Assembly (NCBI GenBank): GCA_018001225.1
Contig: JAGNIJ010000039.1
Span: 1 to 45,026, forward strand
Source: Kiritimatiellia bacterium
GTDB lineage: Bacteria; Verrucomicrobiota; Kiritimatiellia; CAIQIC01; JAGNIJ01
Reading direction: 5' to 3'
DNA: 45,026 nucleotides
Shown here: one piece after another, positions 1 through 6,502 of the stretch
Numbering within the stretch: the stretch's first letter is position 1
Layout: every line of letters begins with the position of its first letter
Position numbers and translations under genes: made by a program
Notes under the pieces: model-generated
What the model was told of the DNA's origin: nothing
Seen by the model: the letters and a program-made list of their open reading frames with translations, nothing else
Database searches by the model: none

Positions 1-1
1 G

Positions 2-1786
2 CGTGACAGTGGCTGGTATGGCTTCGGAGAAGGAGACGAGCACTTTGCCCCAACCTCACCGCCAAACCCTAAGCGCGCGCCCTCCCCGAAGCCTGCCCGA
101 TCTATGACCGATGAGGACCGCAAGGCGATGTTTGCCAAGATTCGTGAGGGCGCCGAGTCAGGCCGGTCCTATGAGTCCCGGGTCACGATGCACCCCTCGA
201 CCTACAAGGGCGAGACCCCGGAAGAGGCCGCCGCCAGGCTGGACCGCTCCATCCCGTCCATCCTCGGGGACGCCGCCGAGTATCTCTACGACGGCCTTTT
301 CCCTGGCATGTCGGGCTCGGAGGCCCTGCAGTTGCTCGGTGCGATCCAGGGCATGGCCTATTCCGTGAAGCTGGCCCAGTCCGCTGCGGCTGCGGCCGGC
401 CGGGCCGTTCAGTTGAACACGACGGGCACGGCCGCGCGGCCGTCCATCTACGAATTCGCGGAGCCCTCTGCCGAGTACTTCCGCTGGTACCAATACGGCG
501 GCAAGCCCCATTCGTCGCCGCTGTCCACGGCCCAGGCGGAATCCTACATGCGGCTGATCGGGCTAGGAAACCGGGCGGTTCACCTGGCCAATGCCGGGAC
601 GCCGGTCCAGTTCATGACCGACGAGCAGCGCCGAGCTATGTTCGCTCGCCTTCGCGGCGGCGGTGGAGGCGGAGGGGGCGGCGGCTCCTCTTCGTCCTAT
701 CGGCCGCTGAACTACGACAGCTCGCGCGACTACGAGGCTCGAATCGCCTCCCTTGAGCAGCAAAAGAAAAACTTGGAGGCCAGTATTCCGCCGCCGCCCG
801 AGCCGCGCAGCTTCGAGCTCATCGACACGCGGGCCCTTGAACGTGAACTCCTGCGAAGCGGAATGCACCTGTTCGACATCAAGGCCCAGGTCCAGGCGGC
901 CGAGGCCCAGAACCAGGCGGTCCGGGCTCAATTCCGCTCCATCGAGAAGCAGATCAAGGCCAAGTACAAGGACCCCAAGAAGCAGAAGGCGGCGCTCCAG
1001 GCGTTCTTCGACAAAGTGGCCGAGCAGAACGCGAAGGACCAGTACCAGTATGAGGATATCGTCCGCGAGGCCCAGGAACGGATCAACAAGATCGACGCGG
1101 CCATCGAACTGGAGCGAATCCGCAGTCGGGAAGCCTTGGAAGAGGCGGGGCGTCTCGAGTGGAACGCCGATAGCCGGGAACTGGCCCGCCAGGACCGCGA
1201 GGCCATCCGTGCGCAGATCGCCGAGGACAAGGCAGAGGCCCGCGCGGCGGCTCAAGCAGCCAAGGCCAACTCGCCCGAGGCCCAGGCTCGCCAGGAGAAG
1301 CAGAAGGTCACCACGCTCAAGACGCTGTGGCGCGATGCCGCCAACGGCGACGAGGGCGCCGTGATCCGCGGCTTGCAGAAGCTCGGTGTGGACCCGGCCA
1401 CGGTGGACATCCCCTCGATGGTCAAGGAGGCCACGTCCATTGGCGTAGTCGGCCGGGACGCCAGTTGGCAGCAGCGCCTCCAGGCCCGGCAGGACAAGGC
1501 CAACGCCTATAACCGGCCCATCCCTGGTGTGGATGGCGATCCTATCCAGATCGTACCGCGCAGCACGGCCCAGTACCAGGACGCGCCGCTGCGGGGTACC
1601 GATCCGGGCCCGACTCACCACAACCCGGAGGTCTCGGACGCGGAAGTGAACTCGTTCCTCCGCTGGCAATCCGAAGCGGATGACATCGCGGCCCGCAGTA
1701 AGCGCGGCGCCATGCCTGATTGGCAGGCCAAGCAGGAAATGCAACGCGCCTGGCAGCGCCACCAAGATCGAATCTCGGGGGAGTAA
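2..1786 (+). CDS. Phage virion-type protein with TDEQRRAMFARL/poly-Gly modules (5' partial)
   Basis: The reading frame is open to the left edge of the window, so the gene is probably cut by it. An ATG at 104 is possible but has no Shine-Dalgarno sequence, and the residues before it form a Pro-rich linker. From ATG 104 the protein has 560 residues. It shows an MTDEDRKAMFAKI motif (1-13), a block with SRVTMHPSTYKG (about 27-38), LDRSIP and YLYDGLFPGMS, then a second MTDEQRRAMFARL copy (about 171-183) followed by ten glycines. The remaining half is Gln/Glu/Lys/Ala-rich and likely coiled coil (about 205-410). No enzyme motif is visible. The stop overlaps the next gene by one base (TAATG), so the two genes form an operon. 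I infer a minor virion or internal (ejected) protein from the composition and from the head genes downstream. The family is not recognised. Confidence 0.6.
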   Translation, partial: RDSGWYGFGEGDEHFAPTSPPNPKRAPSPKPARSMTDEDRKAMFAKIREGAESGRSYESRVTMHPSTYKGETPEEAAARLDRSIPSILGDAAEYLYDGLFPGMSGSEALQLLGAIQGMAYSVKLAQSAAAAAGRAVQLNTTGTAARPSIYEFAEPSAEYFRWYQYGGKPHSSPLSTAQAESYMRLIGLGNRAVHLANAGTPVQFMTDEQRRAMFARLRGGGGGGGGGGSSSSYRPLNYDSSRDYEARIASLEQQKKNLEASIPPPPEPRSFELIDTRALERELLRSGMHLFDIKAQVQAAEAQNQAVRAQFRSIEKQIKAKYKDPKKQKAALQAFFDKVAEQNAKDQYQYEDIVREAQERINKIDAAIELERIRSREALEEAGRLEWNADSRELARQDREAIRAQIAEDKAEARAAAQAAKANSPEAQARQEKQKVTTLKTLWRDAANGDEGAVIRGLQKLGVDPATVDIPSMVKEATSIGVVGRDASWQQRLQARQDKANAYNRPIPGVDGDPIQIVPRSTAQYQDAPLRGTDPGPTHHNPEVSDAEVNSFLRWQSEADDIAARSKRGAMPDWQAKQEMQRAWQRHQDRISGE

Positions 1787-3549
1787 TGGCTGTCCTGCTT
1801 TCCAACTGGCGCGGCGGCTATCAGACCGACGAGCAGCGTAGGGCCATGTTCGCCCGCCTGCGTGGCGGCGGGGGTGGGGGCAGCGGTGGTGGATCGGGCG
1901 GGAAGGGCCGGTCCTATGACTCGCGCGTCACGATGCACGCCTCGACCTACAAAGGGCAAACCCCGGAGCAGGCCGCGGCGCAGTTGGACCGCTCGATCCC
2001 GGAGATCCTGACCGATACGGCCGCCTACTTGTACGATGGCTTCTTCCCCGGCATGTCCAGCGACGAGGTCTATGCCCTCGCCTCGGCATTCCCCGGCGGT
2101 GTCATCATCGGAACTGGATCGAAAGCGGCCGGGGCCGCCCGCGCCATAGGGCGCAAGACGCCGAAGCTGAAGGCGTTCCTTCGATCGCTGGCTGTCTTTG
2201 GCGGGGCGCTCGGCACCGGCCAGGCCGTTGGTTATTATCGGGACCAGAACCCGACCATGAACCCGCGAACGGATCACTTGCTCGCCCTGGTTCAGGACGC
2301 CGCGAATACGGTCGCGGCGCTCTCGGGGCTCAAGATCGCGAGGATCGGGATCGGCAGCCTCCCCGGCATGTCCCGCCTCGGCGAAGTGTTGGGGGCGGCC
2401 GGCAGCAAGATCAAGGCCGCCCAGGCCGCGGTGGCCGGCCACACGCCGGGGGTCATCAAGACGCCGCTTGGCTGGGTCGCCAAGGCGTACAACGCCGTGG
2501 CCGGGTTCACCGGCGCGGAGATCAAGCAGTTCGCCGAGATGCCGCGCGCCTTGAAGAAGTACCAGCTCGCGCAGGGGCTTACCGGCCGCGCGGCGGAGTT
2601 GCGGGCGCAGGCGGAGAAGATCGCGCGGCTGGCCCAGTCGCAACACGACTGGATGAAGTGGAAGGCCCACGAGGTTCTGGGGACTTCGCACAAAGGCGCC
2701 CGCGCGTTCTGGCCGTCGGCCGAACGAATGTACCAGGAAGGCGCCGGGAAGTTCTTCGCGGCGGAAGCAGGGATCGCGGGGTCGCGGCGGTCCGCCGCGC
2801 ACCTGGTCAAAATGGCCGGCAAGGTCGACGCCAAGGCCACGAGGCTCAAGCAGGCTGCGATCGGTTCGCTCGCCCGCGCCGCTTACGTGACTGCAGGGGC
2901 CACGGCGGTTCACACGGCCGAGCAGGGTATCAAAGACAACTATCGCGCCGATATGGAGCGAGCCTTTGCCCAAGGCCAGCCGTTCATCCTGAACCCCGAC
3001 GCCGACATCACCGACACTCCGCTCAAGCGCGCGGTCATGTTCGCCACGGGCACGCTCGGGAATCCGGTCGAGAAGCAGACGCGCTTCTACGTCGGTGGCA
3101 AGTACACCAAGGACCTGGCGGAGCGCGCCTACCAAGAATACCAGTACGATACCATAGAGGCCGCGCGAAAGGCCGGTCACATCACGGCCAAGGAAGCGGA
3201 CCGGCTCCAGGTCGAGCGGGCGAAGCAGAAGCCATTCAACATGGCCGGCAAGTCCATTCACAGCTTCACGCCGGCCATTGCCGGGTTCGGCAAGTTCGCT
3301 GCCTCAACTGTTTCGAAGGCGATCAGGTACCGTGATCCATCGGAACTGAAGACGCTCTATAACCCGCAGCACGCGGCCGGTGTCGGCCTCATGGCCTACG
3401 GCAACACCGTGGGCGGTAAACTGCCGTCGAGCATCCCTGTTTCATGGAATGCGTTCCTAGCGGGGCAGGGTGTCTATCAGGCGTACAAGCAGGGGCCGAA
3501 GAACTGGCGGGGGAAGATATTCAAGCCGCTTCGCGTAGATCAACCTTGA
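1786..3549 (+). CDS. Ala/Gly-rich phage virion protein, probable internal or ejection protein
   Basis: This 587-residue protein starts at ATG 1786, which has a GGGGAG site just upstream and shares one base with the previous stop. The N-terminus repeats the module of its neighbour: TDEQRRAMFARL (about 14-25), a Gly/Ser linker, SYDSRVTMHASTYKG, LDRSIP and YLYDGFFPGMS. After that it is rich in Ala, Lys and Gly, with amphipathic and mildly hydrophobic helices (for example AFPGGVIIGTG) and no catalytic motif. Such large basic helical proteins are typical of internal virion proteins, but that is inference from composition. Its last 53 codons (3391-3549) are the part that recurs at 4243-4401 and 6309-6391. 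In those copies the region up to the residues NWRGK is conserved and the last ten residues vary. The gene is followed by minus-strand cargo genes rather than by the next head gene. Confidence 0.6.
   Translation: MAVLLSNWRGGYQTDEQRRAMFARLRGGGGGGSGGGSGGKGRSYDSRVTMHASTYKGQTPEQAAAQLDRSIPEILTDTAAYLYDGFFPGMSSDEVYALASAFPGGVIIGTGSKAAGAARAIGRKTPKLKAFLRSLAVFGGALGTGQAVGYYRDQNPTMNPRTDHLLALVQDAANTVAALSGLKIARIGIGSLPGMSRLGEVLGAAGSKIKAAQAAVAGHTPGVIKTPLGWVAKAYNAVAGFTGAEIKQFAEMPRALKKYQLAQGLTGRAAELRAQAEKIARLAQSQHDWMKWKAHEVLGTSHKGARAFWPSAERMYQEGAGKFFAAEAGIAGSRRSAAHLVKMAGKVDAKATRLKQAAIGSLARAAYVTAGATAVHTAEQGIKDNYRADMERAFAQGQPFILNPDADITDTPLKRAVMFATGTLGNPVEKQTRFYVGGKYTKDLAERAYQEYQYDTIEAARKAGHITAKEADRLQVERAKQKPFNMAGKSIHSFTPAIAGFGKFAASTVSKAIRYRDPSELKTLYNPQHAAGVGLMAYGNTVGGKLPSSIPVSWNAFLAGQGVYQAYKQGPKNWRGKIFKPLRVDQP
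3388..3549 (+). repeat. Tail-end repeat, copy 1 (intact 3' end of the virion gene)
   Basis: This is the functional copy of a segment found three times in the same orientation. It runs from the codons LMAYGNT to the TGA stop. Copies 2 (4240-4401) and 3 (6309-6391) align codon for codon up to their own stop codons, TAA and TAG. The 3' flank here (CAGTCAGTC at 3597) resembles the flank of copy 3 (CAGTCAGTC at 6431), so the repeat may include about 50-90 bp past the stop. Confidence 0.85.
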
Positions 3550-3632
3550 CCGAGTAGGCCAGCTGGCGTGGCGCCGATGGCTGGATGAGCAACCCCCAGT
3601 CAGTCGCGGCGACCCGATTCGCCGTTCCTTCC

Positions 3633-4076
3633 TCATTCTCTCGACAAGAAGTCGAGACTGGTCTTTGCGTCTCCAGTGGATCGCAATGCTGCAACCACGG
3701 GCAAGAATTCATTGTGGTAGAAATCCCAAAGCGCGAATGGATCCACGTTGTCTGGCTCGGAATAGCTACCACCCGCATTGCATTGACTCAGACGAAGGCG
3801 CAGTTCTCCATCGAAACTCCTGAACACTTTGCGGGCTTTATCGGTGCTAGGTCTGTAGTGTGAGTTAAAGACCCAGTCTCTGAGGGAAAATAGACCCGTG
3901 AAGACAAAGGCAACGACTTGCGGCTGCCTCGCGAACTCGGACGGCGCTAAATCGGCTACGAGCCGGTCAACGATTTCGGCGAAGGCGACTGCTGCGGAAG
4001 GGTCTCCATAGCCGCAGCACTTCCGTACAGCCTCCATATCTGTTGCCGCATCGTCACAAGAATATTTGTGCGTCAT
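3633..4076 (-). CDS. Hypothetical cargo protein (147 aa)
   Basis: The family is not recognised. The ATG at 4076 has an AGAGGA site about 8 nt upstream on the minus strand. The product is soluble, acidic in places and aromatic-rich in its second half (RDWVFNSHY, ALWDFYHNEFLP). It has a CC pair near residue 19 and no signal peptide or membrane segment. The gene runs against the phage operon, is less GC-rich than it, and lies exactly between copies 1 and 2 of the phage gene's 3' end. This arrangement marks it as inserted cargo (a moron-like gene), not part of the virion operon. Function is unknown. Confidence 0.6.
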   Translation of the reverse strand: MTHKYSCDDAATDMEAVRKCCGYGDPSAAVAFAEIVDRLVADLAPSEFARQPQVVAFVFTGLFSLRDWVFNSHYRPSTDKARKVFRSFDGELRLRLSQCNAGGSYSEPDNVDPFALWDFYHNEFLPVVAALRSTGDAKTSLDFLSRE

Positions 4077-4091
4077 TAGTCATTCCTCTGG

Positions 4092-4205
4092 CGACGTACG
4101 GCTTCTGGAGCGGCGCGTCAGCGACGTACACAGCAGGCCGTGGTGTACGCCCAGCATGTGGATGAACTGATGGGGTTCAAGTCCACCTTCGGAGGATCAG
4201 GATAG
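4092..4205 (+). pseudogene. Possible 3' remnant of another phage gene
   Basis: A short plus-strand frame with coding-like composition ends in HVDELMGFKSTFGGSG and a TAG at 4203. It has no start codon or ribosome binding site, and it sits directly before the second tail-end copy. It may be the end of a gene carried in with that copy from a related phage. A GCGACGTAC 9-mer occurs at both 4091 and 4121. The call rests only on reading-frame appearance. Confidence 0.25.
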
Positions 4206-4239
4206 CGAATGAATAGCCAAAGGCAAGGGCGGTTCCGCT

Positions 4240-4401
4240 CTCATGGCCCACGGCAATACCGTGGGTGGCAAGCTGCCGTCGAGCATCCCGGTTTCATGGA
4301 ACGCGTTCCTGGCGGGGCAGGGGGTCTATCAGGCCTACAAGCAGGAGCCGAAGAACTGGCGAGGGAAGGTAGTCAAGCCCTGTCAGGTAGAACATTCGTA
4401 A
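4240..4401 (+). pseudogene. Truncated copy 2 of the virion gene 3' end
   Basis: From ATG 4243 to TAA 4401 this segment is 159 nt, the same length as 3391-3549, with no indel. Over the first 42 codons I count ten synonymous and two amino-acid changes (Tyr to His, Gly to Glu). Over the last ten codons most residues differ (ending VVKPCQVEHS instead of IFKPLRVDQP). This pattern means the copy diverged while it was still a selected protein end, so it came from a related allele and not from a recent local duplication. It has no upstream gene body and no ribosome binding site. It separates the first cargo gene from the beta-helix cargo gene. Confidence 0.85.
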
Positions 4402-4494
4402 TCATATGCAGTGCCGCATCACTGCGTCGGCACGTTGAACTGCATCAATAGCGGCGTGATCAGTCTAACGCGCATCTCGATGGGAGGTAACTGG

Positions 4495-6207
4495 CTATGG
4501 TGTGAGAGCGCGAATTCGGTAATGCGCGGAAGTGAACCCGTCCATATCGCCGAAAATAAGTGGCGCGGGTCCTCCGGTCGCAGTTGAGCCGATAGGAGTC
4601 CAGTTTTGAGCCATCAGGTCTGTTGAGCGTTCCATGCGGCAGACCGCCCCGGAAACGACGTTCCAAGTAATGGCGTTGGATGCCGCTGCGCGTATGGATG
4701 CTGAACCCCATTCCCATGCTTCAAATGCACCGATATCGGCGCGCCCATTCAATATACGGGCTACACCGTTGAAGTCACTTGCGCCGATATCCACAGTGCT
4801 GGAAGGGCCTGCATCTACGCAGGGGGAGGCGGGCGCGGGCCGGAAGATTTCGTCCGCAAATACCGGATCCAGAGTGATATTGCCGACTCCGCTTGTCGGC
4901 AGGGGGAACAAGCAGGAATAATCAATCGTGAATGGCGTATAAGGAGAGAATCCATCGCTGTATTCCCAGTTATCTTCCTGGCCCATCTTGTCGTAATTAT
5001 ACCGCACGATGTTATTCACCGCCCGATCGGGATCTCGAATAGTCAGCCCGTTGGCCACGCCAATCCCGCTCACGCCAATGTTGGTATTCAGCACGATGAC
5101 GCAGCTGATGAAATGGTTGGAGTAGCCGCTTGATATGCAACCGCCGCCGCTATTTTCCGCAACTACTGAATTAAGCAATGTCGCGCGGGTATATAAAGTT
5201 ACTCCGCCGCCGCTCAAGTCGGCCCGATTATTGCGTACGATGCAGCCAATCGCCCTTGATCGGTCTAGGCTCAATCCTCCTCCGTTTCCATTCACGGAGT
5301 AATTGCCAGTGAATGTGCATCCTTGAACAAGGGCGGTTCGAGTCAACATTGCCCCAGCGCCTTCGGCGCTGTTGATGATGTTGCTGCACGTCACCAGGTT
5401 GCCGGCCACTCTGGAATTACGCAGAACTCCTGAAGCATTCGTCCCGTTGGCTCCCTGCAGAAACACACCGCCGCCATATGGACTGCCCCCGTAGTATCCG
5501 TTGGTTCTGGAAGATGTGATGGCCGCGTTGCTCTCAACCGCGCAACGGTCAATCATGACATATCCGTTGTTGGTGGCGGTCTTCGCATAGATACCGCCTC
5601 CGCGCGCTCCCGGAGGCCGGGGGAATACATCCACAGCGTACAGGATTCCGTGAGCCAGGTTGTCACGGACTGTGCAGGCCCTTAACGTCCCGCCATTCTG
5701 GATAAAAACCCCACCCCCACAAGCGGCATAGTTAACGTAGTCAATAAAAGCGGTATCCACGGGATTGCTGGCCGTGACGTATCCCCGCAGGATGGTAAAC
5801 CCTTCTACGACAGCTCCCGTGTTAGCGATGAGCACGCAGCGGTTTGAACCGCCTCCGTCAATCCACGTGGACTCAGCATTATTCGAACTGATCAGGGTAA
5901 TCCCGTTGGTGATGACGACCACGTTGGGGCCGTAGTATGTGGCACCGAAGCCCGAATAAGTCCCTTCGCCGACGATGACCGTGTCGCCGTTCGTCGTCAG
6001 GTTGACGGCGGCTTGAAGTGTACGTGCGGCCGATGTCCAACTTAAGTAGGGGGGTGTATCCGCGCCATTGGTTGCCACGTGGTAGATCAGGCTTTCAGCC
6101 TGGTGTGAGCAGGCCATGAGAAGCGTGCATAACAAGGCCAATCGGCAGAGAGGTGAGGGCCGTACGATTGTCCTGCGTCCTAGACATGGAAGAAGCCAAA
6201 TATTCAT
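4495..6207 (-). CDS. Right-handed beta-helix lipoprotein with ADIGAFE C-terminal block
   Basis: This 570-residue protein starts at ATG 6207, without a clear Shine-Dalgarno site. The N-terminus is long and basic, then hydrophobic, ending in a lipobox-like LLMAC (Cys about 33), so surface anchoring is likely. The body has the features of a parallel beta-helix (pectin-lyase-like fold): a YHVATNG start, NGDTVIVGEGTYSG, SSNNAESTWIDGGG, then repeated strands such as GGGVFIQNGGTLRACTVRDN and GGGLSLDRSRAIGCIVRNN. NGRADIGAFE follows, then a beta-rich tail ending in HYRIRALTP. The ADIGAFE block is known from secreted beta-helix proteins of PVC and related bacteria. No polysaccharide-lyase catalytic residues are evident. 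As phage-borne cargo on the opposite strand it would alter the host surface, which is inference. Confidence 0.75.
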   Translation of the reverse strand: MNIWLLPCLGRRTIVRPSPLCRLALLCTLLMACSHQAESLIYHVATNGADTPPYLSWTSAARTLQAAVNLTTNGDTVIVGEGTYSGFGATYYGPNVVVITNGITLISSNNAESTWIDGGGSNRCVLIANTGAVVEGFTILRGYVTASNPVDTAFIDYVNYAACGGGVFIQNGGTLRACTVRDNLAHGILYAVDVFPRPPGARGGGIYAKTATNNGYVMIDRCAVESNAAITSSRTNGYYGGSPYGGGVFLQGANGTNASGVLRNSRVAGNLVTCSNIINSAEGAGAMLTRTALVQGCTFTGNYSVNGNGGGLSLDRSRAIGCIVRNNRADLSGGGVTLYTRATLLNSVVAENSGGGCISSGYSNHFISCVIVLNTNIGVSGIGVANGLTIRDPDRAVNNIVRYNYDKMGQEDNWEYSDGFSPYTPFTIDYSCLFPLPTSGVGNITLDPVFADEIFRPAPASPCVDAGPSSTVDIGASDFNGVARILNGRADIGAFEAWEWGSASIRAAASNAITWNVVSGAVCRMERSTDLMAQNWTPIGSTATGGPAPLIFGDMDGFTSAHYRIRALTP

Positions 6208-6308
6208 AAGTACATAAAATCAGATGCGGTCTTGTAACGCAAGCTCTGCAAGTGGATGGCGCGTCCTTGATGGTTAGCATCGCAGGGTTGGTGTTTTTGA
6301 AAGCCAAC

Positions 6309-6391
6309 CAGGGGGGCATCAGGCCTACAAGCAGGGGCCGAAGAACTGGCGGGGAAAAGTCTTCATACCTATCGGGATATATCAGCCTTAG
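6309..6391 (+). pseudogene. Truncated copy 3 of the virion gene 3' end
   Basis: The segment aligns with 3466-3549 from the QGVYQAYKQGPKNWRGK codons to a TAG stop. It is one base shorter because of a deletion near 6316, so its frame is broken upstream. Differences up to RGK are again mostly synonymous, and the last ten residues differ (VFIPIGIYQP). It is shorter and more decayed than copy 2, as expected if it is an older scar. It lies between the beta-helix cargo gene and the HEAT-repeat cargo gene. Confidence 0.8.
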
Positions 6392-6502
6392 CCAAAAAGC
6401 CTGCCGTTTGATGTGGCCCTTAGCTTCCCGCAGTCAGTCAGGCGGGATTCGTCCCTCTTCTTGTTGTCGTGTCTGGCGCGCGTTGTGAAGGCATGTATCT
6501 AT

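Noticed and set aside
105..107. ATGA overlap at 104 as proof of a separate upstream gene
   Set aside because: The other frame ending at this TGA gives a low-quality Arg/Ser/Pro-rich peptide, whereas the frame continuous with the 104 ATG looks coding and the ATG lacks a ribosome binding site.
3388..6391. Diversity-generating retroelement (template/variable repeat pair) as explanation of the repeated gene ends
   Set aside because: Differences between the copies are mostly third-position changes of all kinds, not changes confined to adenines. No reverse transcriptase gene is present, and there are two extra copies in series with cargo between them.
3388..6391. Invertible shufflon-type switching of the gene end
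   Set aside because: All three copies have the same orientation, no inverted crossover sites are seen, and no site-specific recombinase lies nearby.
6252..6488. Plus-strand small gene over the third gene-end copy
   Set aside because: It reads the scar in the wrong frame, has no ribosome binding site and shows no coding-like composition.
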